DNA of 64,000 bases, taken from NCBI RefSeq assembly GCF_017872975.1, contig NZ_JAGGJP010000001.1:412346-476345 (forward strand). Direction: 5' to 3'. The position numbers and the translations under genes were made by a program. Origin of the DNA: Rubellimicrobium aerolatum (GTDB taxonomy: Bacteria; Pseudomonadota; Alphaproteobacteria; Rhodobacterales; Rhodobacteraceae). The notes under the pieces are model-generated. The model saw only the letters and a program-made list of their open reading frames with translations. It was not told the origin of the DNA and did not search any database. This document shows positions 27,284 through 36,889 of the stretch, one piece after another (the first letter of the stretch is position 1; every line of letters begins with the position of its first letter).

Positions 27284-27336
27284 CCCTGCCCTTGGGCGCG
27301 GCGCCTCACCGCCCCTGGAGGCAAACTGACCCAACG

Positions 27337-28083
27337 TCAGGAACCCGGCAAGCCCAAGTTGCCGGCAAAAAGCTCCGGCCGCTCCACCACCAGCCGCTCC
27401 AGCCGGGTCACGAGTTGCCGCAGATGCGCCCGCGTCGCCGCCCGCGCCGCCTCCGGATCGCGCGCTTCCAGGGCGGCCAGGATCGCCCGGTGCTCCTCCA
27501 GAGTCTCGTCCACCCGCCCCGGCGTTGGCAGCAGGAGCCGCCGCGCCCGGTCCACGTGGACCCAGGCGGTGCGCGAGAGCCCCGGCAACCGCCTGTGCCC
27601 GGTGAAGCTCAGGATCAGTTCGTGAAACAGCGCGTCCGCCGCATGGAATCCGCCGATGTCCCCGTCGACCAGCGCCGCCTCCTGCAACCGCAGGTTTCGC
27701 CTGAGCTGCGCGAGCTGCTCCGCGCCCACTCGCCCGGCCACCATCTCCACCGCCGCGATCTCCAGCGCCTCGCGCAGGAAGGCCCCTTCCCGCACCTCCT
27801 CCATCGACAGCCGCGCGACATAGGTTCCAGCCTGCGGCACCACGTCCACCAGCGCCTCCTGAGCCAGCCGCGCCACCGCCTCCGCGACCGGGCTCCGCGA
27901 CACGCCCAGGGCCGCGCAGACCTCCCCCTTCCGCAGGATCGCCCCGGGGCGGAGCGTCAGGTCGAGGATCGCCTCCTTGAGAGAGGCATGGACCCGTTGC
28001 GACAGCGAACCGGCAAAGGCGTCGAGCGGACGCAAAGAGGGCGGGTCGGCCTGGATCGGAGATTCAAGGACAGCCTGCGACAT
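27337..28083 (-). CDS. GntR-family regulator (FCD type)
   Basis: 248 residues. The N-terminal winged helix includes LKEAILDLTLRPGAILRKGE and the recognition helix ALGVSRSPVAEAVARLAQEA; the FCD effector domain follows (REALEIAAVEMVAGR, FHELILSFTGHRRL, EHRAILAALEARD). Such regulators usually bind a carboxylic or sugar acid. It is divergent from the UxaA-type gene at 28135, its probable target. A near-palindrome at 28084-28097, right next to its start codon, is a likely operator for both genes. Confidence 0.9.
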   Translation of the reverse strand: MSQAVLESPIQADPPSLRPLDAFAGSLSQRVHASLKEAILDLTLRPGAILRKGEVCAALGVSRSPVAEAVARLAQEALVDVVPQAGTYVARLSMEEVREGAFLREALEIAAVEMVAGRVGAEQLAQLRRNLRLQEAALVDGDIGGFHAADALFHELILSFTGHRRLPGLSRTAWVHVDRARRLLLPTPGRVDETLEEHRAILAALEARDPEAARAATRAHLRQLVTRLERLVVERPELFAGNLGLPGS

Positions 28084-28097
28084 GCTAGCATGTTAGC
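28084..28097. promoter_or_regulatory. Candidate GntR operator GCTAGCATGTTAGC
   Basis: A 14-bp near-perfect palindrome (12 of 14 bases symmetrical) immediately upstream of the gntR start codon and 38 bp upstream of the UxaA-type gene start. A perfect 10-bp palindrome ATGCTAGCAT (28082-28091) overlaps it. Size and position fit an FCD-type GntR site controlling both divergent genes. Confidence 0.5.
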
Positions 28098-28134
28098 TGC
28101 GGCCCGAATCAAGTCAACGACCCGAGGGGACCCC

Positions 28135-29664
28135 ATGCTCGACCTTGCGACCTCCGCCACCATCCGCCTGCATCCCGGCGACAACGTGGTGATCGCGCTC
28201 GCGGACCTCCCTGCCGGGACGGTGCTGCCCGAGATCGGCCTGCCCCTGCCCGGCCCCGTCCCGCGCGGCCACAAGGTCGCCGTCGCCCTCATCCCGCCCC
28301 GTGGAAACGTCGTCCGCTACGGCCAGATCATCGGCGCGGCGATGCAAGCGATCCAGCCCGGCGAGCACGTCCACACCCACAACCTCGGCATGGGCGCGCA
28401 CGACACCGACTACGCCTTCGGCACCGACCTCCGCCCGCTGCCGCCCGTGACCGAGGCGCGGTCCTTCCTGGGCTACCACCGCGCCGACGGGCAGGTGGGC
28501 ACACGGAACTACCTCGGCGTCCTGACCTCGGTGAACTGCTCCGGCTCCGTCGCCCGGTTCATCGCGGAGGCCTGCGAGCGCGAGGACTGGCTCCGCGACA
28601 ACCCTGCCATCGACGGCGTGGTGCCGATCGTCCACGGCACCGGCTGTGGGATGTCCGGCAAGGACGAGGGTTACGAGACGCTGTTCCGCACCCTCCAGGG
28701 CTATGCCCGCAACCCGAACTTCGCCGGCATCCTCCTCGTGGGCCTCGGCTGCGAGGTCATGCAGGTGCCCGACCTGATCGGTCACGGCCGCCTGCGCGGC
28801 GACGGCCTGTTCCGCTACATGACCATCCAGCAGACCGGCGGCACCCGCCGCACCGTCGAGAAGGGCGTGGCGTTGCTGCGCGAGATGGCCGAGCAGGCCG
28901 CCCGCGCCGTGCGCGAGCCCGCCGGCCTGGAGCGTCTGGTGATCGGGATGCAATGCGGCGGCTCGGACGGCTATTCCGGCATCACCGCCAACCCGGCGCT
29001 CGGCGCCGCCTCCGACCTCCTCGTGGCCCATGGCGGCACCACGATCCTGTCGGAAACCCCCGAGATCTACGGGGCCGAGCACCTCCTCACCCGCCGCGCC
29101 GTCTCGCGCGAGGTCGGCGAGAAGATCGTTGAACGCATCAGGTGGTGGGAGGACTACACCTCCCGTTGGGGCGGCGAGATGGACAACAATCCCTCGCCCG
29201 GCAACAAGAAGGGCGGCCTGACGACCATCCTGGAGAAGTCCCTCGGCGCCGTCGCCAAGGGCGGCACGGCCCCTCTCACGCAGGTCTACAAGTTCGCCGA
29301 GCCGATCACCGAGCGAGGCTTCGTCTACATGGACTCACCAGGCTATGACCCCTGCTCGGTCACCGGCCAGATCGCGAGCGGAGCCAACCTGATCGTGTTC
29401 ACCACCGGGCGCGGCTCGGTTTCGGGCTACAAGCCCGTTCCCTGCATCAAGCTCGCCACCAACAGCGAGATGTATGCGCGGATGAGCGAGGACATGGACC
29501 TCGACTGCGGCGACATCGTCTCCGAAGGCGTGTCGCTGGAGGCGAAGGGCCGCGAGATCTTCGAGACCTTCCTCGCCACCGCGAGCGGGCGCCCCACCAA
29601 GTCCGAGGAGCTGGGCTTCGGCGGCGCGGAGTTCGTCCCCTGGCAGATGGGCGCCGTCATGTGA
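28135..29664 (+). CDS. UxaA-family altronate (sugar acid) dehydratase
   Basis: A 509-residue Fe-dependent dehydratase of the UxaA/GarD family. The N-terminal SAF domain (IRLHPGDNVVIALADLP, GEHVHTHNLGMG) is fused to the catalytic part (GYHRADGQVGTRNYLGVL, IVHGTGCGM, LVIGMQCGGSDGYSGITANPALG, DNNPSPGNKKGGLTTILEKS, MDLDCGDI). It would dehydrate altronate, galactarate or a related acid to a 2-keto-3-deoxy acid. ATG 28135 has GAGGGG 5-8 nt upstream. No other hexuronate gene is adjacent, so the substrate is inferred only from family. Confidence 0.88.
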   Translation: MLDLATSATIRLHPGDNVVIALADLPAGTVLPEIGLPLPGPVPRGHKVAVALIPPRGNVVRYGQIIGAAMQAIQPGEHVHTHNLGMGAHDTDYAFGTDLRPLPPVTEARSFLGYHRADGQVGTRNYLGVLTSVNCSGSVARFIAEACEREDWLRDNPAIDGVVPIVHGTGCGMSGKDEGYETLFRTLQGYARNPNFAGILLVGLGCEVMQVPDLIGHGRLRGDGLFRYMTIQQTGGTRRTVEKGVALLREMAEQAARAVREPAGLERLVIGMQCGGSDGYSGITANPALGAASDLLVAHGGTTILSETPEIYGAEHLLTRRAVSREVGEKIVERIRWWEDYTSRWGGEMDNNPSPGNKKGGLTTILEKSLGAVAKGGTAPLTQVYKFAEPITERGFVYMDSPGYDPCSVTGQIASGANLIVFTTGRGSVSGYKPVPCIKLATNSEMYARMSEDMDLDCGDIVSEGVSLEAKGREIFETFLATASGRPTKSEELGFGGAEFVPWQMGAVM

Positions 29665-29695
29665 GGCCGCGCGACCGGCCCGACGGTCGCAAGAT

Positions 29696-29748
29696 GCGTA
29701 TTTGGGCCAAGTTGAGAGGCCATGCTCATCAACTTGGTCCAAATACGC
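29696..29748. terminator. 20-bp inverted repeat between convergent genes
   Basis: Arms 29696-29715 and 29729-29748 pair at 19 of 20 positions around a 13-nt loop. Each arm is a copy of the GCGTATTTGG-CCAAGTTGA extragenic motif, one downstream of the UxaA-type gene and one downstream of bamD. It probably acts as a bidirectional transcript end. Confidence 0.6.
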
Positions 29749-29778
29749 CGGCGACGGCGGGGCCGAAGCGCCCCGGCG

Positions 29779-30615
29779 TCAGATCCACTCGCCCCGGATG
29801 ACCTGCCGGTAGATCGCGCTCAGCCAGTTGTCCCCTACCGGCACCGGCCGCAGGCCCCGGCCCGTCAGCAGCGCGTAGCTGTCGCGGTACCAGTCGGTCG
29901 CCTGATAGTTGGCCCCCAGGATCGCCCCGGCCGTCTGCGCCTCGGCGTCGAGCCCGAGCGAGAGGTAGCCCTCCACCAGCCGGTGCAGCGCCTCGGGAGT
30001 GTGGCGGGTGACCTGATAATCCTCGACCACGATGCGGAAGCGGTTGAGCGCCGCCGTGTAGTGCCCGCGCGACAGGTAGTAGCGCCCGATCTCCATCTCC
30101 TTGGCGGCCAGGTGGTCGAAGGCGAGGTCGAACTTCGCCACCGCGTCGGCGGCGTAGGGGCTGTCGGGATAGACCTCGATCACCGTCCGAAGCGCCTGCA
30201 ACGCCTGGAAGGTCAGCCCCTGGTCCCGCCCCACGTCGTCGATCTGGTCGTAGAAGGACAGCGCCAGGAGGTATTGGGCATAAGCCGCGTCCTCGTCCGC
30301 TGGGAAGAAGTCGAGGTAACGCTGCGCCGCCGCGCGGGCGTCCTCGTATTGCCGGTCGCGATGATAGGCGAAGGCCGCCATGATGAGACCGCGCTTGGCC
30401 CAGTCCGAATAGGGATAAAGCCGCTCGACCTCCGAGAAGTAGAAGGCCGCGTCCTCCTCCTGCCCCTGCTCGAGCAGCGACTCGCCCTGGACGTAGATCT
30501 GCTCGGGCGTCAGCGCATCGAGCTCGGCCTGATCGCGCGGCCCAGGGCCGCCGCAGGCCGCCAAGCCCAACGCCATCGCGGCCCAGATCCCCGCCCGTCC
30601 CCAGCCTCTCGCCAT
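29779..30615 (-). CDS. bamD: Outer membrane assembly lipoprotein BamD
   Basis: A 278-residue lipoprotein of the BAM complex, which inserts beta-barrel proteins in the outer membrane. The signal ends in the lipobox LGLAAC (Cys21). Tetratricopeptide repeats follow: PEQIYVQGESLLEQGQEEDA, AFAYHRDRQYEDARAAAQRYL, ALQALRTVIEVYPDSPYA and YYLSRGHYTAALNRFRIVV. ATG 30615 is chosen; the longer frame adds arginine-rich sequence. It follows lpxC by 113 bp at the end of the dcw/envelope series. Confidence 0.94.
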   Translation of the reverse strand: MARGWGRAGIWAAMALGLAACGGPGPRDQAELDALTPEQIYVQGESLLEQGQEEDAAFYFSEVERLYPYSDWAKRGLIMAAFAYHRDRQYEDARAAAQRYLDFFPADEDAAYAQYLLALSFYDQIDDVGRDQGLTFQALQALRTVIEVYPDSPYAADAVAKFDLAFDHLAAKEMEIGRYYLSRGHYTAALNRFRIVVEDYQVTRHTPEALHRLVEGYLSLGLDAEAQTAGAILGANYQATDWYRDSYALLTGRGLRPVPVGDNWLSAIYRQVIRGEWI

Positions 30616-30728
30616 CCCGCGCCTCGCCGCAGTTCGTGATTGGGGGAGCCCCACGGATCCCCGTTCCGGCTCGATTAGCACGCTTCTCCGGGGGGCAAAA
30701 TGCACATTCGCCGCGCGCGCCGCGCGCC

Positions 30729-31655
30729 TCACGCCACGGCGGGAAGGTCGGCCCGCCGGGCGCGCAACGGGCCGGCCCCGGGCAGCCGGGCCCGAAGGCC
30801 CGCATCGCAGGGCACGCGCCGCCACGCCTCGGGGCGCGCGAAGAGTTCGCGCAGCAGACGGTTGGTCATGGCGTGCCCCGCCCGCAGCCCGACGTAGCGC
30901 CCCAGGATCGGCGCCCCGGCGGTGGCGAGGTCGCCCACGGCGTCCAGCATCTTGTGGCGCACGGCCTCGTCCGGGTGGCGCAGTCCCCCCGGCGTCAGCA
31001 CCCGCGCCCCGTCCACCACCACGGCGTTGAGGTAGGTGCCCCCCAAGGCCAGCCCGCGCGCGCGCATCGCCTCCACGTCCGCCTCGCGGCAGAAGGTCCG
31101 GCTGTCGGCCAACTCGCGCAGGAAGGCCGCCCCGCCGAGGTCGAGCCTTCGCTCCTGATGGCCGATCGCCGCGTCGGGGAAGTCGATGGCGAACTCCATG
31201 GAGAAGCCCGCGCCCGGCTCCAGCCGCGCCACCGCCGCGCCGCTCCGGACCTCAACCGGCTCCAGCACCTCGATGGCCTCGAGCGGCGCGTCCAGCGTCG
31301 CGACCCCGGCGGCCAGGATCGCCTCGACCCACGGCAGCGCCGATCCGTCGAGGATGGGAACCTCGGGTCCGTCGATCTCGATCAGGGCGTTGTGCACGCC
31401 CGTCCCCGCCAGCGCCGCCATCAGGTGCTCGATGGTCGAGACGGACAGCCCCCCCTCGCCGACGATGCGGGTGTTGAGCGGCGACACCTCCACCCGGTCC
31501 CAGGTGGCGGGGATCAGCGACTCGCGGCCCTCGGAGACCCGTCGGAAGCGCAGGCCGGAGCCGGCGGGGGCGTCCCGCAGCGTGACCCGCGCCGGAGCGC
31601 CGGAGTGGAGACCTGTGCCCGCGACGGTCACGGGCTGGAGGAGAGTCGTCTGCAC
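30729..31655 (-). CDS. lpxC: UDP-3-O-acyl-N-acetylglucosamine deacetylase
   Basis: A 308-residue zinc deacetylase, the committed step of lipid A synthesis. Motifs are QPVTVAGTGLHSG at the N-terminus, VSTIEHLMAAL (first zinc His), EVPILDGSALPWV, and RHKMLDAVGDL (second His and Asp), followed by GHAMTNRLL with the catalytic His. The gene follows ftsZ, as in many proteobacteria, but a hairpin terminator candidate separates them. Confidence 0.96.
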   Translation of the reverse strand: MQTTLLQPVTVAGTGLHSGAPARVTLRDAPAGSGLRFRRVSEGRESLIPATWDRVEVSPLNTRIVGEGGLSVSTIEHLMAALAGTGVHNALIEIDGPEVPILDGSALPWVEAILAAGVATLDAPLEAIEVLEPVEVRSGAAVARLEPGAGFSMEFAIDFPDAAIGHQERRLDLGGAAFLRELADSRTFCREADVEAMRARGLALGGTYLNAVVVDGARVLTPGGLRHPDEAVRHKMLDAVGDLATAGAPILGRYVGLRAGHAMTNRLLRELFARPEAWRRVPCDAGLRARLPGAGPLRARRADLPAVA

Positions 31656-31754
31656 GGCCTTGGCCCTTCTACTCGGACCTCCGAGATAGGAACCCCGGCC
31701 CGAGTCGCCAATTCACGTATTCTGACTCGGTGAAACAGTTTCCCCGGCACGCGA

Positions 31755-31779
31755 AAGGGCCGCCCCAGGGACGGCCCTT
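31755..31779 (-). terminator. Terminator candidate after ftsZ
   Basis: The sequence AAGGGCCG (31755-31762) pairs with CGGCCCTT (31772-31779) around a 9-nt loop with further C/G pairing. On the minus strand the stem is followed by TTT only. It lies 23 bp downstream of the ftsZ stop and upstream of lpxC. Confidence 0.5.
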
Positions 31780-31801
31780 CCCGTTCGGCCCGAGGCCGGG
31801 A

Positions 31802-33385
31802 TCAGTTCGCCTGGCGGCGCAGGAAGGCCGGGATGTCCGCCCGTTCCTGCTCGGCGTCGGGCTGGGCCTCGAAGGAAGGGCGCGGCTGCGGCGCGCGCTG
31901 CGCCGACCCGGAGGCGGGCGTGGCCCCCTCGGAGGGATGCCCCGTCATCCGGTTGATGAGCGAGTTGATCCCGAATCGCGCCTGCCCGGCGGCCGGCGTT
32001 GCGGCGGGACGGGCCGGCTCGGGACGCGAAGACTCGGGACGCGAAGACTCGGGGCGGGCCTCGGCGCGCGCCTCGAGGGTCTTGTTGGCGAGGCTCCGCA
32101 GGCGCGCCAGCGCCTCGGGCGTGGGCGTCCCGGCGGGCGCGCGAGCGGGGGCGGACGGCTGGGCCTCGGCCACAGGCTCGGGGCGCGGGCGATAGGCGGG
32201 CGGCGGCAGGTCGTCGGCCGACTCGAAGTCCTCGGCCGGCGCGGCGAAGGACGCAGGCTCGTGCCGCTCCTCGGCCACGGGCTCGGGGCGCGGCGGGGCC
32301 GAGGGACGGGGCTGCGACGGACGGGCGGTGGCCGTGGGCTGGGCCGGGGCCGCGCGCGTGGCGGTCGGGGCCGGCGTCGACGTGGCGCGGCGCGGCATCG
32401 GCGGCTCCATCCGGCTCGCCCCCGCGTCGATGCCGGTCGCCACGACCGACACGCGCATCTTGCCGCCCATGTCGGTGTCGAGCGTGCTGCCCACGATGAT
32501 GTTGGCGTCCTCGTCCACCATCTCGCGGATCTTGTTCGCGGCCTCGTCCAGCTCGAACAGGGTCATGTCGTAGCCGCCGGTGATGTTGATGAGCACCCCC
32601 TTCGCGCCCTTGAGGCTGATCTCGTCCAGCAGCGGGTTCGCGATGGCCTTTTCCGCCGCGTGGGTGGCGCGATCCGGCCCCTCGGCCTCGCCGGTGCCCA
32701 TCATGGCCTTGCCCATCTCGTCCATCACGGCGCGGACGTCCGCGAAGTCGAGGTTGATGAGGCCCGGCCGCACCATCAGGTCGGTCACGCCCTTCACGCC
32801 CTGATAAAGGACGTCGTCGGCCAGCGCGAAAGCCTCGGTGAAGGTGGTGTTCTCGGTGGCGAGCCGGAACAGGTTCTGGTTCGGGATGATGATGAGCGTG
32901 TCCACGACCTTCTGGAGAGCCTCAAGACCGTCCTCGGCCTGGCGCATCCGCTTCACGCCCTCGAACTGGAAGGGCTTGGTCACGACGCCGACGGTCAGCA
33001 CGCCCAGCTCGCGCGCGGCCTGCGCGATGATCGGCGCGGCCCCGGTGCCGGTGCCGCCGCCCATGCCGGCGGTGATGAAGCACATATGCGCGCCCGCGAG
33101 GTGATCGACGATCTGCTGGATCGACTCCTCGGCGGCGGCGGCGCCCACGGACGGCTTGGCGCCCGCGCCGAGGCCTTCCGTGACCTTGACGCCCATCTGG
33201 ATCTTGGCGGGCGCGTTCGATTGCTTGAGCGCCTGCGCGTCGGTGTTCGCGACGACGAACTCGACCCCGTCGAGCTGCTTCTCGATCATGTTGTTCACCG
33301 CGTTGCCGCCGGCGCCGCCGACGCCGAACACGGTGATCCGGGGCTTGAGGTCTTCCTGCCCCGGCAGGGAGAGATTGAGTGCCAT
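31802..33385 (-). CDS. ftsZ: Cell division protein FtsZ
   Basis: A 527-residue tubulin-like GTPase that forms the division ring. The nucleotide site shows [14 protein letters not shown] and the tubulin signature [10 protein letters not shown]; the T7-loop region is [20 protein letters not shown]. After about residue 320 comes a long Ala/Pro/Arg-rich linker including repeated RPESS units, as in other alphaproteobacteria. The tail [11 protein letters not shown] is the conserved C-terminal peptide that binds FtsA. ATG 33385 gives the family N-terminus ([19 protein letters not shown]). A 222-bp gap to ftsA may hold its own promoter. Confidence 0.97.
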   Translation of the reverse strand: MALNLSLPGQEDLKPRITVFGVGGAGGNAVNNMIEKQLDGVEFVVANTDAQALKQSNAPAKIQMGVKVTEGLGAGAKPSVGAAAAEESIQQIVDHLAGAHMCFITAGMGGGTGTGAAPIIAQAARELGVLTVGVVTKPFQFEGVKRMRQAEDGLEALQKVVDTLIIIPNQNLFRLATENTTFTEAFALADDVLYQGVKGVTDLMVRPGLINLDFADVRAVMDEMGKAMMGTGEAEGPDRATHAAEKAIANPLLDEISLKGAKGVLINITGGYDMTLFELDEAANKIREMVDEDANIIVGSTLDTDMGGKMRVSVVATGIDAGASRMEPPMPRRATSTPAPTATRAAPAQPTATARPSQPRPSAPPRPEPVAEERHEPASFAAPAEDFESADDLPPPAYRPRPEPVAEAQPSAPARAPAGTPTPEALARLRSLANKTLEARAEARPESSRPESSRPEPARPAATPAAGQARFGINSLINRMTGHPSEGATPASGSAQRAPQPRPSFEAQPDAEQERADIPAFLRRQAN

Positions 33386-33607
33386 CGCGCTGTCCGCCTG
33401 TCTGTTCGTGTTATCGCGCCGCGTCGCCGCGACGGCCGCCCTGTTCCGATCCGGTCCCGTTCCGGACTTTGCCAACGGTGACGCCAATTCTACCGGCGCC
33501 CGTGAAATCCGTCACGCCAAAAACACAGTCGCTCCCCAATCTCCATGGGGTCCGCCCCAGGGTCCGACCGTGGCCTGCCTGCATCGGCGGAGTTCCGCAC
33601 ATCGCCG

Positions 33608-34939
33608 TCACCAGTTGTCCTTGAACCACTTCACCGCCCGCCGGAACGACCGCGCCGACTGTCGGTCGGGCGGCATCTCGAAGTCCCACCACTCGTCCTG
33701 CGGATGCGCCGCGAACAGCGTGAGCCCCACCGCCGCCGAGAAGGCCGCCCCCGTCGCCGCGACGGGAAGCCCCTGCACCCGCAGCGGGCGGCCCATCCGC
33801 ACCCGCCGCCCCAGGATGCGCGCTGCCAGCCCGTCGAGCCCGGGGATCAGGCTGGCGCCCCCGGTGAGCACGATGCTCTGCCCCGGCAGGTGGTCGAACC
33901 CGGCGAGGTCGAGCCGCGCCCGCACCTCCTCCAGGATCTCCTCCATGCGCGGGCGCATGATGCCGATCAGTTCGGTGCGCGACACCACGCGGCGGTCGTG
34001 CTCCCAGTCCCCCGTGTCGCCGCCGATGGGGATGAGCTCGCGGTCGTCCTTGCCGGTCGCCACCACGCCGCCGTGCAGCGTCTTGATCCGCTCGGCCACG
34101 GCCATCGGCACCTGCAGGCCCATGGAGATGTCCGACGTGACGTGCTCCCCGCCCAGCCGCACCGAATCGGCGTGGATCATGTGCTTCTTCATGAAGATCG
34201 ACAGGCCCGTCGATCCGCCGCCCATGTCGATGCAGACCGCGCCCAGCTCCTGCTCGTCCTCGACAAGGCTCGACAGCCCCGCGACATAGGCCGAGGAGGC
34301 GATCCCCGCGCATTCCAGGTCGCAGCGCTTGAGGCAGAGGAGCAGCGTCTCGATCGCCGCCCCGTCCACCGACAGGAGGTGCAGGTCCGTCGCCAGCCGC
34401 TCGCCCACCTGCCCGCGCGGGTCCGACAGCCCGGCCCGGTGGTCCAGCAGCCAGTTCACCGGCTGGGCGTGCAGCACCTCGCGCCCCGGCCCCATGTCCG
34501 GCACCTCGCACGAGGCCAGCGCGCGGCCGATGTCCCAGCCGTCCACCATCGGCCCTTCGACCTCGGCCTCGCCGTGCAGGCCGAAGCTCTGCGGCCGCGC
34601 GCCGGACAGGCAGACGATCACGTGATCCACCCGCACCTGCGCGTCCTTCTGCGCCGCCTGCACGGCGGTGCGGATGGCGCGCTCGGTCTCGCCCATCGAA
34701 TCGACCTCGCCGAAGCGCACCCCGCGCGACCGGGTGACGGCGTGGCCGATCACCCTGAACCGCGCCTGCCCCGCCATCGGCCCCACGCCGTCCGTGCGCG
34801 GCGCGGCGGCGTCGTCGAAGCGCAGCACCAGGCAGGCCGTCTTGGAGGTGCCGAGGTCCAGGATGGCGATCACCCCCCGCTGGAGCGCCGCCCGCCGCAG
34901 GCCACGCATGAGTCGCTGGGTCTCGTAAAGGGGGCGCAT
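33608..34939 (-). CDS. ftsA: Cell division protein FtsA
   Basis: A 443-residue actin-like protein that ties FtsZ to the membrane. ATP-site motifs are IAILDLGTSKTACLV, GAVCIDMGGGSTGLSIF and IVLTGGASLIPGLDGLA. The C-terminal FDNW-type amphipathic helix (SFRRAVKWFKDNW) is the membrane anchor. ATG 34939 overlaps the ftsQ stop as TGATG, so the two are translationally coupled. Confidence 0.96.
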   Translation of the reverse strand: MRPLYETQRLMRGLRRAALQRGVIAILDLGTSKTACLVLRFDDAAAPRTDGVGPMAGQARFRVIGHAVTRSRGVRFGEVDSMGETERAIRTAVQAAQKDAQVRVDHVIVCLSGARPQSFGLHGEAEVEGPMVDGWDIGRALASCEVPDMGPGREVLHAQPVNWLLDHRAGLSDPRGQVGERLATDLHLLSVDGAAIETLLLCLKRCDLECAGIASSAYVAGLSSLVEDEQELGAVCIDMGGGSTGLSIFMKKHMIHADSVRLGGEHVTSDISMGLQVPMAVAERIKTLHGGVVATGKDDRELIPIGGDTGDWEHDRRVVSRTELIGIMRPRMEEILEEVRARLDLAGFDHLPGQSIVLTGGASLIPGLDGLAARILGRRVRMGRPLRVQGLPVAATGAAFSAAVGLTLFAAHPQDEWWDFEMPPDRQSARSFRRAVKWFKDNW

Positions 34940-35895
34940 CAGTGATCCTCGGGGATGGGCGCGGCGGGGGGAGGGGTGGCGGCGGCCGCCGCCTGCGCCC
35001 GCAGGCTGGACAGGGCGACGGGGTTGAGGCGGAGCGTCGGCCGCTCGCCCAGGCGCAGGTCCACCACCGCCACGTCGCGGTCGAGGAGCCCCTGCGCCTG
35101 CTGGAGCGCGATCGCGCGCTCCAGGGCGGCGACCGCCCCTGAGGTGGGCAGCAGGATGCGCTGGTCGCGGTCGAGGACCATGTCCCAGCGCCGCTCGCCC
35201 ATGCGGACCAGCCCGCGCACGCGCGGCGCGATGGGCGCGGCGGCCGAGAACAGGGCCAGGGCCTCGTCGATGGCGTCCTTCGCCCCGTCCCCGGCGATCA
35301 GCGGCAGGTCGGCGCGGTCGCCCCTCTCGCCGATCATGCCGGTCATCGCGCCCTCGGCGTCGATCAGCCGCAGCCCGTCGGCGTAGCGCCACACGGCCAC
35401 GGGCACGCGCTGGACGACCGCGATCTCCAGCGCGCCCCCCGGCAGCACCCGGACCTGCGCCGACCGCACGGCGGTCAGGTCGGTGATCCGGGCGCGCAGC
35501 GCGTCGAGGTCGAGGTCGAAGGACGACACCGGCAGGTCGATCCGCGCCACCTCGCGGATGGCCGCCGACAGCGCCGCGTCGGCGCCGGCGATCTCCAGCG
35601 CCGTCACCATGAAGGCGTCCCGCTCCTGCACCGCGTCCTTGATCGACTCGACGCGCGTTGCCAGCGCCGCGCGGTGGTCGGCCGAGGCGAGCCACAGCGC
35701 GCCCATCAGCAGCACCAGCCCCACGGGCAGGCCCACATGGACCAGCCGCCGATAGACCGGCGTCAGCATCAGCCGCTGGTAGCGGTAGGCCCAGACCGAC
35801 GGCGCCGGGTCGCGCCGCTCGCCCGGCGCGATCGCCGCCGAGCCACGCAGCAGCGAGGGCAGCGTCAGCCGCCAGAGCACGATCAGCGCCCGCAC
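34939..35895 (-). CDS. ftsQ: Cell division protein FtsQ
   Basis: A 318-residue bitopic divisome protein: cytoplasmic N-terminus, one transmembrane helix ([18 protein letters not shown]), a POTRA domain ([21 protein letters not shown]) and the FtsQ beta domain ([23 protein letters not shown]). GTG 35895 is chosen because GGAGG lies 7 nt upstream. It overlaps ddl by 13 bp. The C-terminus ends in an Ala/Pro-rich tail. Confidence 0.93.
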   Translation of the reverse strand: MRALIVLWRLTLPSLLRGSAAIAPGERRDPAPSVWAYRYQRLMLTPVYRRLVHVGLPVGLVLLMGALWLASADHRAALATRVESIKDAVQERDAFMVTALEIAGADAALSAAIREVARIDLPVSSFDLDLDALRARITDLTAVRSAQVRVLPGGALEIAVVQRVPVAVWRYADGLRLIDAEGAMTGMIGERGDRADLPLIAGDGAKDAIDEALALFSAAAPIAPRVRGLVRMGERRWDMVLDRDQRILLPTSGAVAALERAIALQQAQGLLDRDVAVVDLRLGERPTLRLNPVALSSLRAQAAAAATPPPAAPIPEDH

Positions 35896-36797
35896 GAGGC
35901 ATCCTCCACCAGCCGCCGGCACAATTCGGGAAAGCCGATCCCCACCGCGAGCGCCTGCTCCGGCGCGAGCGAGGTGGGCGTCATCCCCGGCTGGGTGTTG
36001 ATCTCCAGGATCACGAGCCCGTCCAGCCCCTTCGACTCATCCCAGCGGAAGTCGGTGCGCGACAGCCCCCGGCACCCCAGCGCCTCGTGCGCCCGCAGCG
36101 CGAGGTCGAGGCAGGCGTCGAAGACCTCGCCCGGCACCTGCGCGGGCACCACGTGGCGCGAGCCGCCCGGGGCATACTTCGCCTCGTAGTCGTACCAGCC
36201 GTCCGTCAGAATGTCCGTCACCGTCAGAGCCCGGTCGCCCAGCACGGCCGTCGTCAGCTCCCGCCCCGGCGCGAAGGCCTCGACCATGACCTCCTCGGGC
36301 ATCTCGTCCGACAGCGCGGGCGGTGCGTTCGCCCCCTCCGGCACGATGTAGACGCCGACCGACGATCCCTCGTTGTTGGGCTTCACGACATAGGGCGGCG
36401 CCAGGACGTGCCGGGCGCGGACCTCCTCGCGGGGCGCGATCACGCTCTCGACCACCGGCAGCCCGGCGGCGCGGAACGCCGCCTTGGCCTTCTGCTTGTC
36501 CATCGCCAGCGCCGAGGCCAGCACGCCCGAATGGGTGTAGGGGATTCGCAGCCATTCGAGGACGCCCTGCACGCAGCCGTCCTCGCCCCAGCGCCCGTGC
36601 AGCGCATTGAAGGCCACGTCCGGCCGGATCTCCGACAGCCGCTCCGCGAGGTCATCCCCCGCGTCCAGCTCGACGGCCTCAAGGCCCGCCTCCCGCAAGG
36701 CCGCCGCGCATTGGCGCCCGGAGGAGAGCGAGACCTCGCGCTCCGCCGATGGGCCGCCCATCAGCACCACAACCTTGGGACCTGTCCTGCCCGACAT
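35883..36797 (-). CDS. ddl: D-alanine--D-alanine ligase
   Basis: A 304-residue ATP-grasp ligase that makes the D-Ala-D-Ala dipeptide used by Mur[19 protein letters not shown] opens the protein, [15 protein letters not shown] carries substrate contacts, and [16 protein letters not shown] holds the metal-binding Glu/Asn. ATG 36797 gives normal Ddl length; the in-frame extension upstream is not conserved in character. Its position between murB and ftsQ is the classic ddlB site. Confidence 0.95.
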   Translation of the reverse strand: MSGRTGPKVVVLMGGPSAEREVSLSSGRQCAAALREAGLEAVELDAGDDLAERLSEIRPDVAFNALHGRWGEDGCVQGVLEWLRIPYTHSGVLASALAMDKQKAKAAFRAAGLPVVESVIAPREEVRARHVLAPPYVVKPNNEGSSVGVYIVPEGANAPPALSDEMPEEVMVEAFAPGRELTTAVLGDRALTVTDILTDGWYDYEAKYAPGGSRHVVPAQVPGEVFDACLDLALRAHEALGCRGLSRTDFRWDESKGLDGLVILEINTQPGMTPTSLAPEQALAVGIGFPELCRRLVEDASCGR

Positions 36798-36889
36798 GCC
36801 CGCTTCTGCCCCATGCGCGGACCTTTGGTCCGTCTTTGTTTCAAATCGGCCCGATCCGGGCCTCAGCACCTTGGCGATACGACTTCAAC

